Shown here: positions 1-9,067 of the stretch, piece after piece | Numbering within the stretch: the stretch's first letter is position 1 | How the letters are laid out: every line of letters starts with the position of its first letter | Assembly (NCBI RefSeq): GCF_050633145.1 | Contig: NZ_JBOEFY010000006.1 | Span: 70,466-134,465, forward strand | Direction: 5' to 3' | From: Kordia sp050633145 | GTDB taxonomy: Bacteria; Bacteroidota; Bacteroidia; Flavobacteriales; Flavobacteriaceae | DNA length: 64,000 bases | The notes under the pieces: generated by a model | Seen by the model: the letters and a program-made list of their open reading frames with translations, nothing else | The model's database searches: none | Told to the model about the DNA's origin: nothing | Position numbers and translations under genes: made by a program

Positions 1-1706
1 TTCTCTAATTTACTGTGTTTAATCAATTTGCCAATTGAAATACTGACTAGACTATCATTTATAAATGTCACTGCATTGTTTAATGTACCTTTACCACTCA
101 TAGCAAAAGAGAATGGCTTTTCTTTACTTTGTACTCTACTGGTAATTGTATCAACCTGTATCGTATTATCCTCACCTTCAAACTCTGTTAAAGCATCATA
201 ATATTCACTAGCTTCTTTATTTTTATCTAGCATACCAAAAAAGCTTCGCAGCTCTGTAGAAAATCCGCCAGAAATTTTAAATCGATATCTAAAAGAGGTT
301 TTCTTTTTATCAATATCTACAGTACTGGAAATAGTTTGTTGTATATAATTACGATTATAGTCAATTCCAGGTAACTGAACAGTAGCTACAGAAACTGAGT
401 CAACAGTAGCGAGTTTTAAATCTCTAGAAATAAACTTATCCTTTTTTCTTTTTTTCTTTTTTTGATAAGGCTTTACCAAAACGGCTTTAGTATCATACAA
501 AGAAGTTGGTATTTCATCTATTTGATACCTGTAAAAATCTTCATTTGGATATAAAAATTTCAGGTTTCCTTTTTCATCTTTAAGCGCAAAAAATATGTGA
601 TCAAACTCACCTTTTCTAATATAATCCATATCAATAGGTCCTGCTTGTCTGTCTTTTCCAAATACAGCCCAATACTCAATTTCTAAATCTTCCAACAATT
701 GTCTGTAAAACCTTCGAATGCTTATTGGATCAAATCTTTTTTCTTTAAGAAAATAGCCTGTAGACTTTATCAATTCTCCTCTTCGAGGCTCTTCCATTTT
801 AAAATTTTCCAACACCTCGTTGTACAATAATGTAAATTTATAGAACTTAGTACTGTCTTTGGCTTCTCCAATTACTCTTCGCTTCCATCGTTTATAATAT
901 GACGATCTTTCTCTGTCAATATTCATTGGTTGCGTAAGTATATTAAACTCTTCATTATATACTTTTTTCCAAGTTCTTAACTTACTATACTTATTTTCTA
1001 CAGAGTAATATAAATATGGTTTTTCACAAGGCAGGCAGTTATGTTCATTTAACTCTAAACCTTTTAATTTATCAGCTGAGAATTGCAAATACACTAAACT
1101 ATCATTAGAGACAACTTCAGGTTCGGGAAAATCATTATACGTCTTATAGCGAACAGCAAAACCTTTACCCGTTTTTATAGTGCATTGAGTATTCATGCTA
1201 GGTAGATCTGAATATAAATTTACATATCCCATTAAGTTTGACTTACTTAAATCTTCATAAAAAACGTAATTTGTTTCAATGGTGTCACCTGGTTCTACAG
1301 CAGGAATAGGATAATTGATTGCTCCAAATGGTTTCCTTTTAGAGTTTCGTTTAAACACCAAACTAGAATCCAATTCAACTACAGAACCGTCAGCTTTAAG
1401 AGTTCTTATCTTAATACTTTCTATACGATTACTTTTATATTCATCTAAATTTAAAAAAGCATGATTTTCTACACCTTTCGTTGTATTTACAACCAATTTA
1501 TTATTTATAGAAATATACCTCTTATAACCAAACACATATTTGGCATACGTGACATCTGTGTAGGTATATTTATAATAAGCATCCGAGTTTTTACAAAGTT
1601 CTGCAAAGGGATCTTCTTTTATAAAAGTTTTAAAACTGTAAAAAAGAATAGCCATGCATATAATAATCAGGCTAGCTTTTTTGTTTTTTGAGAACGATAG
1701 GTTCAT
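1..1706 (-). CDS. DUF3857-type exported protein, C-terminus cut by the window edge
   Basis: An open minus-strand frame runs from ATG at 1706-1704 off the left edge (about 568 codons visible). It begins MNLSFSKNKKASLIIICMA, a membrane anchor or uncleaved signal, so the rest is probably periplasmic. The N-terminal half has the beta-rich DUF3857 pattern (for example IKIRTLKADGSVVELD and YPIPAVEPGDTIETNYVFYE), like its upstream neighbour. I did not find a clear transglutaminase Cys-His-Asp triad in the visible part. The start lies inside the end of the neighbouring gene (35 bp overlap), so the two are cotranscribed and probably translationally coupled. The specific function is unknown. Confidence 0.75.
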   Translation of the reverse strand, partial: MNLSFSKNKKASLIIICMAILFYSFKTFIKEDPFAELCKNSDAYYKYTYTDVTYAKYVFGYKRYISINNKLVVNTTKGVENHAFLNLDEYKSNRIESIKIRTLKADGSVVELDSSLVFKRNSKRKPFGAINYPIPAVEPGDTIETNYVFYEDLSKSNLMGYVNLYSDLPSMNTQCTIKTGKGFAVRYKTYNDFPEPEVVSNDSLVYLQFSADKLKGLELNEHNCLPCEKPYLYYSVENKYSKLRTWKKVYNEEFNILTQPMNIDRERSSYYKRWKRRVIGEAKDSTKFYKFTLLYNEVLENFKMEEPRRGELIKSTGYFLKEKRFDPISIRRFYRQLLEDLEIEYWAVFGKDRQAGPIDMDYIRKGEFDHIFFALKDEKGNLKFLYPNEDFYRYQIDEIPTSLYDTKAVLVKPYQKKKKRKKDKFISRDLKLATVDSVSVATVQLPGIDYNRNYIQQTISSTVDIDKKKTSFRYRFKISGGFSTELRSFFGMLDKNKEASEYYDALTEFEGEDNTIQVDTITSRVQSKEKPFSFAMSGKGTLNNAVTFINDSLVSISIGKLIKHSKLE

Positions 1707-3501
1707 TTATTATTTTTTTAAATGATTTTAAAATTTCATTTGTCTTGCTACTATTTTCTTTATTTATGAATATATGATCAAAAATAAAGTCATAATTACA
1801 TTCTATTTCCAAGTTAGAAATAGCTTTTATGGTCATAGTCAGCGATATTCCTTCTCCTTTATACGTATGCTCAATAGGTTGAAACGTTACAATAGGCTCG
1901 TCCATTTTTATTTTGGCGCGCATTTTTTTGTAAAATGGATTCCTTAAATAAGTACCTTCTATCAATTCTTCTCTGGCTTCTGTCTCAATAAGTCTTGGTA
2001 AAAAATCAATAAACAAATATTTACTTTCACCATCATTAAACGTTTTTCCATTAATAGCAATAGTACCTTCTAGATGAAGTTTTTTAGGTTTATTTACTAC
2101 TTCTAAATCAGAGATCGATTGGTTTCCAAAAACCTCATCAAAGAAAGTTTTTCCAAAATCTTTAAACTTTTTTTCTCCTTCACTTTTTATATATCTTTTA
2201 AAATAATTACTAGATATTCCGTCATAATCAACAGTAAAAATTCCATTTACAAGCATACTCTCGGAGTCAACTTTTAAATCTAACTGATACAGAATTTCAT
2301 TTTCTTGAGGACTAAATCGTTCTACTTTAAAAAATGTAGCTCCTTTCGGGTTTACAATTAAAATGGTTCTATCTTGTAAACTTTGCACTGGACTTCCAGC
2401 ATAGTGAATAGGATCGGTAGGATCTAATAGTATTGTTTTACCATCTATATAGGCGACACCTATCACATGATTTGCAGAACTTAATGCAGGAAAATCACAA
2501 TCACTAATATGATCAAAAGTTGCAGCTAGGGCAATATCGCTTTCAATACCTTTATACCGTAATGCTTCTGATAAAAAGTTTGAAAGATCTTTACAATCAC
2601 CCTGTTTGTTAGCATACACTTCATTCGCTGTAAAAGGAATGAATGCTCCCATACCAGTTTCTATAGCGACATATTTAAAGTTATTTCGAACATAATCATA
2701 AATGATATTCACAATTTCTGATGGATCTGTACTATTTGCCGTCAATTCATCAATTTTCTGTTTTACAGAGTCATCTATACCTTTTTTGGAAGCTAAATTT
2801 CTTGTATACCAATCGTTCATATAATCCATTGGTCGCTTTTCATAAGAACTAGGCATGACAAGTGTTCGCATCATTGGAACTTTCATATTCTTATAAATAC
2901 CAAAAATCTGCAATGGATCTGATTCTACTTTCCTTGGAACTACTTTTATATTCCATACAGAACTTACATCCGTTGAAGTAGAATCTATGGCGTAAGAAGA
3001 AAGTAAATCTTTATGAATTGTATTATGTACTAATTTGAATTCTTTAGGAACGTTTATTTGATATGTTAACATACCTATTTCATAATATGAAAAAAAGTGT
3101 AAACTTGTAAAATACATGAGCTCTTTACAGGAAATCGAATATTTTAACTTCACTTCTACATCTGCAGGGATTTCAACAATTTTAATCTTTTTGCTCGTTA
3201 TATAATCTAGTTCAACGTTTTCATCGTACGTTCGTACTGCTACTATATTTTTAAAACGCTTCCTCTTTTTTCCAAATAATAAAATATCAGATACTCTTTC
3301 TAACTCCGTATCATAAAAAATTGGATAATAGCGTAGTTCATCACTTTTTTCAAATGTGATTGCAATTTCCTTTACAAAGGAAGAATCTTTCTGAATTTTA
3401 ATATTTTCTTCCTTCGATTTTAAATAGAGATCCTGAGTAAATCCTATTAAACTGTAAAAAATAAAAAATAGTAACGTACATGTATTATGGATACGCTTCA
3501 T
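1672..3501 (-). CDS. DUF3857 plus transglutaminase-like domain protein
   Basis: A 609-residue protein with a signal peptide (TCTLLFFIFYSLIGFTQ). The first ~280 residues match the DUF3857 beta domain. A transglutaminase-like core follows, with the Cys in QGDCKDLSNFLSEAL, the His in SSANHVIGVAYIDG and the Asp in LLDPTD, in the order expected for a papain-fold triad. Such proteins are widespread exported Bacteroidota proteins of unknown substrate. It is the first gene of a two-gene operon with the truncated DUF3857 gene downstream. Whether the triad hydrolyses or cross-links anything cannot be told from sequence. Confidence 0.85.
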   Translation of the reverse strand: MKRIHNTCTLLFFIFYSLIGFTQDLYLKSKEENIKIQKDSSFVKEIAITFEKSDELRYYPIFYDTELERVSDILLFGKKRKRFKNIVAVRTYDENVELDYITSKKIKIVEIPADVEVKLKYSISCKELMYFTSLHFFSYYEIGMLTYQINVPKEFKLVHNTIHKDLLSSYAIDSTSTDVSSVWNIKVVPRKVESDPLQIFGIYKNMKVPMMRTLVMPSSYEKRPMDYMNDWYTRNLASKKGIDDSVKQKIDELTANSTDPSEIVNIIYDYVRNNFKYVAIETGMGAFIPFTANEVYANKQGDCKDLSNFLSEALRYKGIESDIALAATFDHISDCDFPALSSANHVIGVAYIDGKTILLDPTDPIHYAGSPVQSLQDRTILIVNPKGATFFKVERFSPQENEILYQLDLKVDSESMLVNGIFTVDYDGISSNYFKRYIKSEGEKKFKDFGKTFFDEVFGNQSISDLEVVNKPKKLHLEGTIAINGKTFNDGESKYLFIDFLPRLIETEAREELIEGTYLRNPFYKKMRAKIKMDEPIVTFQPIEHTYKGEGISLTMTIKAISNLEIECNYDFIFDHIFINKENSSKTNEILKSFKKIINEPIVLKKQKS

Positions 3502-3705
3502 GCAGTATATTTTGAGTATTGTATTTTTCTGGGGGAAAGATTATTTTAACTTTAACAATATAATACTTTCAAATGAAATTTTGAAGCGATTAAAATAAAA
3601 TTGTAATTATTTTTTTGAACTGTATGCTTCAGACAAATTTTAAAAAATAAAAATGAATCATCTTACCAAAATAAAATGATTCATTAAATATCTATTTTTA
3701 TGAGA

Positions 3706-5013
3706 TTACAAACGGACAATCTTCGCTCCAATGGCGCGCAGGCGTTCGTCTATATTTTCGTAACCTCTATCTATTTGTTCTATATTATGAATAGTAGATG
3801 TTCCTTTAGCTGATAAAGCCGCAATTAATAATGAAATTCCAGCTCTAATATCTGGAGAAACCATTGTAGTTGCTTTTAATTGTGATTTGAAGTCATGACC
3901 AATAACGCTGGCTCTATGCGGATCGCACAGAATAATTTTCGCGCCCATATCAATCAATTTATCTACAAAGAATAAACGACTTTCAAACATTTTTTGATGC
4001 ACCAACACACTTCCGCGTGCTTGTGTAGCTACAACTAATATAATACTTAATAAATCTGGTGTAAATCCTGGCCAAGGTGCATCGGCAATAGTCAAAATAG
4101 AACCATCAATATAGTTTTGAATTTCATATCCGTCTGCATGTGCAGGAACATAAATATCATCACCTTTACGTTCTACTGTAATTCCAAGTTTTCTAAATAC
4201 ATCTGGTATCTGACCTAAATCGTCCCAACTTACATTTTTAATTGTAAGTTCACTTTTAGTCATTGCAGCCAAACCAATCCAACTTCCAATTTCAATCATA
4301 TCTGGAAGCATTCTATGCTCAGTTCCGCCCAACTCTTCTACACCTTCTATACGTAATAAATTAGAACCAACGCCGCTAATTTTTGCGCCCATTCGGTTCA
4401 ACATTTTACATAACTGCTGTAAATATGGTTCACAAGCGGCATTATAAATGGTTGTTGTTCCTTCTGCTAATACAGCAGCCATTACAATATTGGCAGTTCC
4501 TGTAACTGAAGCTTCATCCAATAGCATGTACGTTCCTTTTAGCTTTTTAGCTTCTACTCCATAGAAATAATCTTCTCTGTTGTATCTAAATTTCGCACCA
4601 AGCTTTATAAAACCTTCAAAATGAGTATCCAATCTTCTACGTCCAATTTTATCACCTCCAGGTTTTGGAATGTATCCTTTTCCAAATCGTGCCAATAATG
4701 GACCAACAATCATAATAGAACCACGCAAACCGCGTCCTTCTTCTTTAAATTGTTCAGACTCTAGGTATTTAAGATTGATATCATCGGACTGAAACGTATA
4801 CGATCCTGGTCCGTTTTTTTGAGTTTTCACACCTAAGTTTCCTAAAAGCATGATTAATTTGTTGACATCAACGATATCAGGAATGTTGCTTATTGTCACC
4901 TTTTCTGGCGTTAATAAAACCGCACACAATATTTGTAACGCTTCGTTTTTTGCGCCTTGTGGTTGAATACTTCCTTTTAACTGATGACCACCTTCAATCT
5001 TAAAAGTCCCCAT
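3706..5013 (-). CDS. murA: UDP-N-acetylglucosamine 1-carboxyvinyltransferase MurA
   Basis: Full-length MurA (435 residues), the cytoplasmic first committed enzyme of peptidoglycan synthesis, which transfers enolpyruvate from PEP to UDP-GlcNAc. The substrate-binding Lys-Asn pair is in GAKNEAL near residue 22. The catalytic loop reads PGGDKIGRRRLD, so Asp (about residue 121) stands where most MurA enzymes have the fosfomycin-alkylated Cys. Cys-to-Asp MurA is known to work and to be insensitive to fosfomycin. The C-terminus ends ERLRAIGAKIVRL as in the family. It lies 21 bp after the DUF4290 gene on the same strand, so it is probably cotranscribed with it. Confidence 0.97.
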   Translation of the reverse strand: MGTFKIEGGHQLKGSIQPQGAKNEALQILCAVLLTPEKVTISNIPDIVDVNKLIMLLGNLGVKTQKNGPGSYTFQSDDINLKYLESEQFKEEGRGLRGSIMIVGPLLARFGKGYIPKPGGDKIGRRRLDTHFEGFIKLGAKFRYNREDYFYGVEAKKLKGTYMLLDEASVTGTANIVMAAVLAEGTTTIYNAACEPYLQQLCKMLNRMGAKISGVGSNLLRIEGVEELGGTEHRMLPDMIEIGSWIGLAAMTKSELTIKNVSWDDLGQIPDVFRKLGITVERKGDDIYVPAHADGYEIQNYIDGSILTIADAPWPGFTPDLLSIILVVATQARGSVLVHQKMFESRLFFVDKLIDMGAKIILCDPHRASVIGHDFKSQLKATTMVSPDIRAGISLLIAALSAKGTSTIHNIEQIDRGYENIDERLRAIGAKIVRL

Positions 5014-5034
5014 AAAATATGATAATGAATTTTG

Positions 5035-5688
5035 TTAGTAACGTTTTCTGTTGTTACGATGATTTTTATTATTTCGCTGCTGATTTTTGTTATTGTTGTT
5101 GTGTGAAAACTTCTTTTTCTGTTTCAGTAAGTTTGAAGCATCAGATAAGTTTTCTTCTTTAGCAGCTAAGTCAATTTTTCCATTACTCAATTCGAGCAAA
5201 TGCTTAAAAATTACATAATCTTCAACAGTATCTTTATTCCAGTTTAGATAACACTTTTTCATATGATTTGCGATCGCAAACTCTAATGCTTCCTTCATTT
5301 CTCCTTCATCCCAACCGTTTGCCACATCAATCATTCGCTTAATATTATTTCCATAGAAACGATATTTAGGAAAGTTTTGAGGATATCCAAGTGGTTCTGG
5401 ACGTTCTTGTAATAATTCGCGTGAAGGCTTTGGATATGGAGATTCAACATCTAGTCGAAAATCTGACATGATGAATAATTGATCCCATAATTTGTGTTGA
5501 AAATCGGGAACATCACGCAAATGCGGTTGTAAATTCCCCATGACACCAATGATTGATTTTGCAATTTTATTGCGTTCTACATCATCTTCTGTTTCTACGG
5601 CATGGTTGATCATTTTTTGAATATGTCGTCCATATTCTGGAATAATCAATCGTTTACGCTCTGTGTTATACTCTAACTGGTCAATCAA
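5035..5688 (-). CDS. DUF4290 domain-containing protein
   Basis: A 217-residue protein that starts MIDQLEYNTERKRLIIPEYG, the hallmark of the Bacteroidota family DUF4290. The family is helical and of unknown function. The last ~25 residues are an Asn/Lys/Arg-rich, probably disordered tail (FSHNNNNKNQQRNNKNHR) that could bind nucleic acid or be a simple low-complexity end. The gene lies directly upstream of murA on the same strand. This linkage is common in the phylum and hints at, but does not prove, a link to envelope growth. Confidence 0.88.
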   Translation of the reverse strand: MIDQLEYNTERKRLIIPEYGRHIQKMINHAVETEDDVERNKIAKSIIGVMGNLQPHLRDVPDFQHKLWDQLFIMSDFRLDVESPYPKPSRELLQERPEPLGYPQNFPKYRFYGNNIKRMIDVANGWDEGEMKEALEFAIANHMKKCYLNWNKDTVEDYVIFKHLLELSNGKIDLAAKEENLSDASNLLKQKKKFSHNNNNKNQQRNNKNHRNNRKRY

Positions 5689-5790
5689 AATAAAATTTGT
5701 TTGTAAGGTAAATATTGAAGTAAAATAAAGTTCTTGTGAAGATTATTTTGTGATTGCAAAATAGTAAAAAAAATCTATATAACTCTGTAG

Positions 5791-6081
5791 TTATAGAGAA
5801 ATTATACCTTCTACCTGACTTGCTTCCTTATATTTTTCAATTACAGCGTCGGCACTTTTCATATTTGCCGTGATTGTAACGCTTGTATACGTTCCTTTAG
5901 AAGACTTTTTAGTATTAATTACCGCACCAAGATTGTCAAAAATTTGGTGTACTTCTTTTATCTTTTCTTCACTAGATGGTACAATAAATTTGTACATGTA
6001 TAGTGCTGGAAATTGCGTAGTATCTTCTAATTGTATTTTCAGTTTTGCATAAAACGCTTCAGGGTCGTTTTTTAAACTCAT
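5791..6081 (-). CDS. DUF493 family protein (YbeD-like)
   Basis: A 96-residue small alpha/beta protein. The pattern YMYKFIVPSSEEKIKEVHQIF followed by KGTYTSVTITANMKSAD and a final short helix matches the ACT-like fold of DUF493/YbeD. E. coli YbeD is linked to lipoate metabolism only by neighbourhood, so no function is assigned here. The start ATG at 6081 sits about 25 bp downstream of a perfect minus-strand -7 box TATCTTTG. Confidence 0.85.
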   Translation of the reverse strand: MSLKNDPEAFYAKLKIQLEDTTQFPALYMYKFIVPSSEEKIKEVHQIFDNLGAVINTKKSSKGTYTSVTITANMKSADAVIEKYKEASQVEGIISL

Positions 6082-6106
6082 GCTCTCTTTTTTTCTTAAT
6101 GAACGG

Positions 6107-6114
6107 CAAAGATA
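6107..6114 (-). promoter_or_regulatory. Predicted -7 box for the DUF493 gene
   Basis: Minus-strand TATCTTTG matches the flavobacterial -7 consensus TAnnTTTG and lies 25 bp upstream of the ATG at 6081. No clear TTTG element is seen 19 bp further upstream, so the promoter call is moderate. Confidence 0.45.
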
Positions 6115-6144
6115 CAGCTTCTTAGAAAACTTTTGCTGTTTCTG

Positions 6145-7449
6145 TTATTTGATTACTTTTTTAATGAATGTTGTATTAGCAACTTGCACTTTCAAAAAGT
6201 ATGTTCCTGAGCTTAGTTGCGATACATGTATAGTCGTTTCTTGGAGGTTGAAAACTTCTTTTTGCATTACAATTCTACCAAAACTATCCAATAAAATAAT
6301 AGAATTTAGCGGTTTTTCTGTTGCGATATAAATTTTATCTTTTACAGGATTTGGAAAGATTTTCACAGAATTTTCAGTCACTTCATCTACACTTAAAATA
6401 CAATTAATTTGTGTTCCTGCTTCCGTTACAAGTGTTCCATTAGTTACATACCAATGTTCCCAAGTTCCGCCTGTTCCAGTTTTCCAATCAGTCAAACTAA
6501 ATGCATTGCTTCCAGTAGTTGTTCCTTTGACTTTATACACTTTTAAAGCTTCGCCACCTCTATTCCAATGCAATGGTGTATTTGGCTCACAAGTTTCTGG
6601 TACTGTCTCTGTTAACTCACAATTTGATTGAATAAAATACGCGTTGTCATCATAGGTAGGATATCCGCCATAAACACGCGCCGAACCTTCGTCGTCAATA
6701 CAAACTGCAGTATATTCATCGCAGGCAATTCCTTTGATATCTAAAATACCAGCATTTACATTATCAGTTAAAATTCGTGCCATAAAAGCTGCATGACGAC
6801 CTCTCCTATCAGGATCATCATAATGTGTATCTGTAATGACATCGGTTAGATAGTAATTTTCTAAAAAAGGTGCGCTCGAAACTGTTGCGTCGGTTGCATA
6901 CGGGTTTGCCAATGCTTCCGCAGAAGTAATCGTTCCGTTTTCCGCTGAAAAATAATGTCCTCCCAAAATCGCCATTCCAGCACTTGTTCCGCCAATCACC
7001 ACATTTTCAAAATTAACTGCATGATTGATTAAATTTTGTACTTCTGTATCTCTCCAATACGAAACATAATTCCATTGATCGCCACCAGCTAACCAAATTG
7101 CTTCTGCTTCCTGAATCCTTTGCAATACATACGCATCTGAACTTGCACTACTATTATTAAAAACGATGGTTTCCACCGAATTGATCGTAATCCCCAAATC
7201 CGAATACATATATGTATTATAACCATCTGAACCGCTTGCGCGCAATACCAACACATCACCGCCATTGGCGCGTTGCAAAAACCATTGCATGGCTTCGTCT
7301 GATTCTGAAGCACCGCCCATTAAACACGATCCGCCTAACGGAGTTACATCAACACTAGTAGCACTTCCTGTTCGATAGGACGTGTACGATTGTGCAAAAC
7401 TATTTAGCACAAAAAATAAAGATAAAATGTAGGTGAAATTAGTTTTCAT
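6145..7449 (-). CDS. Secreted S51-family (cyanophycinase-like) peptidase with T9SS sorting tail
   Basis: I place the start at ATG 7449 (MKTNFTYILSLFFVLNSFAQ), which gives a clean signal peptide and leaves the promoter just upstream; a longer frame to 7497 would include the promoter. The core has the nucleophile-elbow GGTSAGMAILGG and an upstream AIWLAGGDQWNY, as in cyanophycinases and dipeptidase E relatives of family S51 (Ser nucleophile). The C-terminal ~75 residues (NSVKIFPNPVKDKIYIA ... SSGTYFLKV) are a type A Por/type IX secretion sorting domain. The enzyme is therefore probably exported to the surface or medium, where it may cleave cyanophycin-like or iso-aspartyl peptides. Substrate is inferred only. 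Confidence 0.88.
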   Translation of the reverse strand: MKTNFTYILSLFFVLNSFAQSYTSYRTGSATSVDVTPLGGSCLMGGASESDEAMQWFLQRANGGDVLVLRASGSDGYNTYMYSDLGITINSVETIVFNNSSASSDAYVLQRIQEAEAIWLAGGDQWNYVSYWRDTEVQNLINHAVNFENVVIGGTSAGMAILGGHYFSAENGTITSAEALANPYATDATVSSAPFLENYYLTDVITDTHYDDPDRRGRHAAFMARILTDNVNAGILDIKGIACDEYTAVCIDDEGSARVYGGYPTYDDNAYFIQSNCELTETVPETCEPNTPLHWNRGGEALKVYKVKGTTTGSNAFSLTDWKTGTGGTWEHWYVTNGTLVTEAGTQINCILSVDEVTENSVKIFPNPVKDKIYIATEKPLNSIILLDSFGRIVMQKEVFNLQETTIHVSQLSSGTYFLKVQVANTTFIKKVIK

Positions 7450-7467
7450 AAGTAAAGTGGTATGTTT

Positions 7468-7498
7468 CAAATGTAGGTAAAGTTTCACAACTTGCAAA
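7468..7498 (-). promoter_or_regulatory. Flavobacterial-type promoter of the S51 peptidase gene
   Basis: On the minus strand TTTG (7498-7495), a 19 bp spacer and TACATTTG (7475-7468) match TTTG-N19-TAnnTTTG exactly. Transcription would start near 7461, about 12 nt before the ATG at 7449. This supports that start over the longer reading frame. Confidence 0.8.
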
Positions 7499-7597
7499 AG
7501 GTTATTTATGAGATGATTTGTATTGAATTTTAAATCACTTTCGTTTTAAAAACTCTAGAATCAAGATTTTTTGATTTAATTTGATAAAAAAACAAGA

Positions 7598-8161
7598 ATG
7601 GGAAAATTATTTTTTACATCCGATCATCATTTTGGACATGATAATATTATAAAATTCTGTAATCGTCCGTTTGAAGATGTTCGGGAAATGAATCAAGTTC
7701 TGATTGAGAGATGGAATAAAAAAATTAAAAAGAATGATTCCGTATATCATTTAGGCGACTTTGGATATGGATACAAAGAAAATATTGCTTCTATTTTAGA
7801 CCAATTGAATGGAAAGATTCATTTAATTGTGGGAAATCATGAAAAGCCAGCACTACAAAACCCTGATAAATTTGTTTGGATAAAGGACTATTTTGAATTG
7901 AAGGTGAAAGATGCTGATTGTAAAAACGGATATCAGAACATCATTCTATTTCATTATGCCATGCGCGTGTGGAGAAGTGATTCGAGAGGAAGTTGGCATT
8001 TATATGGACATAGCCACGGTAATTTATCAGACTTAGAAGATCGTTTGTGTTTTGATATTGGTGTTGATTGTCATGACTTTTATCCGTTATCTTACGATGA
8101 AGTAAAAACGATTATGAAAACTAAAAACTGGAGTCCACCTTCACAAAAAAGAGAAATTTGA
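7598..8161 (+). CDS. Metallophosphoesterase
   Basis: A 187-residue calcineurin-like phosphoesterase. The metal-binding motifs appear in order: FFTSDHHFGH (D-x-H), HLGDFGYG (GD), VGNHEK (GNHE) and, near the end, YGHSHGNL (GHxH). It is shorter than the nucleotide-specific enzymes and resembles small stand-alone phosphodiesterases found in many bacteria and phages. It is divergent from the S51 peptidase gene across a ~150 bp spacer. The substrate is unknown. Confidence 0.9.
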   Translation: MGKLFFTSDHHFGHDNIIKFCNRPFEDVREMNQVLIERWNKKIKKNDSVYHLGDFGYGYKENIASILDQLNGKIHLIVGNHEKPALQNPDKFVWIKDYFELKVKDADCKNGYQNIILFHYAMRVWRSDSRGSWHLYGHSHGNLSDLEDRLCFDIGVDCHDFYPLSYDEVKTIMKTKNWSPPSQKREI

Positions 8162-8296
8162 GTTAGCTTGATTTTTTTCACAGATGAAGGTGTGAATTTA
8201 GAGTCTAATGGAAGTAAATAAACTCTTAAAAGAATTTACCGCAGTAATAGATCACTTTTATTAATGGTTTCACATTATATCCTTCAAATACTAACC

Positions 8297-8337
8297 AAAA
8301 ACAGATTGCAAAATACTGAAGTATTATATGCAATCTG
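8297..8337 (-). terminator. Rho-independent terminator of the lectin-like gene
   Basis: CAGATTGCA (8302-8310) pairs with TGCAATCTG (8329-8337), with further pairing inside. On the minus strand the stem is followed by a short T-run (8301-8297). It lies ~35 bp beyond the stop of the 8373-8681 gene. The plus strand also has a few Ts after the stem, so it may serve the phosphoesterase too. Confidence 0.7.
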
Positions 8338-8372
8338 TCTTTAAACTAAATTTAATTCTATTATAATCTTAT

Positions 8373-8681
8373 TTATTGTTGTTCAATTTGAAACCAGCCA
8401 TTCCATACACCGCCAATTTGATAGCATATAAAATATTCGCCAGCTTCTGTAACAGCAACTACTTGAATTTGACCTTCACCATTTGTTGTTGCGGCTACTC
8501 TAGCAGCATTATTCAATGGTCCCGTTGAACCTTCTGCTGTTCCATAAAGTGCGCTTGCTTGTGACCATACTAACTTATCTCCTGATTCTATTTGCCACGT
8601 ATGTGCTACCATCTTTGCCTCATCAATATAAAAAGCTTCTACACGTTCATCTGAATTCGTTGCTATAACAAAATTATTCAT
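8373..8681 (-). CDS. Small protein resembling one or two blades of a PLL-type lectin propeller
   Basis: A 102-residue protein without a signal peptide. It contains two similar segments: NSDERVEAFYIDEAKMVAHTW and TTNGEGQIQVVAVTEAGEYF, each followed by W- or G-rich turns (VWNGWFQIEQQ). This is reminiscent of blades of PLL-like/fucose-lectin beta-propellers, where each blade reads xxLEVFxxxxDGxLxHxWQ. At this length it would need to oligomerise to close a propeller. It is monocistronic with its own terminator. The family assignment is a pattern-based guess. Confidence 0.45.
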   Translation of the reverse strand: MNNFVIATNSDERVEAFYIDEAKMVAHTWQIESGDKLVWSQASALYGTAEGSTGPLNNAARVAATTNGEGQIQVVAVTEAGEYFICYQIGGVWNGWFQIEQQ

Positions 8682-9067
8682 AATTTTTAATTTTATAATT
8701 TCCTACTCTATTTAAAATTGGCTTTTCGGGTTTCGCCTACAAAAACCAAAAAGAGCTAACTAACTTCCTCTTTATTTGATTTTTACAACAATACAAATCT
8801 GCAATAGTTCTTTGTTTTATTCTAAGTAGAAACTACCTGTTTGTATAAAACAGATAGAATTACCACGATGTAGGTTTTAACTTAATTAAGATTGTTTCAA
8901 AGTTATTTTCTGTAATTCTGTTAAGTTTAATGAAGTCATTTTTGCCAAAAATACTTTTACATTTAAAATTTAGCATTTTACATTTATAATTTCATTAGTT
9001 AGCAACCAAAAACAAAAATTTCATATTCCTATGATTTTGCGTAATTTTACGCCATAAATTATTCAGA
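8682..9067. other. Intergenic region between divergent genes
   Basis: 386 bp, AT-rich, no open frame worth reporting. It must hold promoters for the lectin-like gene (leftward) and the NadR-like ATPase (rightward). A TAATTTTA at 9042-9049 could be a degenerate -7 box for the latter; no good -33 element accompanies it. Confidence 0.5.

Noticed and set aside
7089..7313. Minus-strand 74 aa open frame inside the S51 peptidase gene
   Set aside because: It is a shadow of the real reading frame, without start signals or recognisable protein features.
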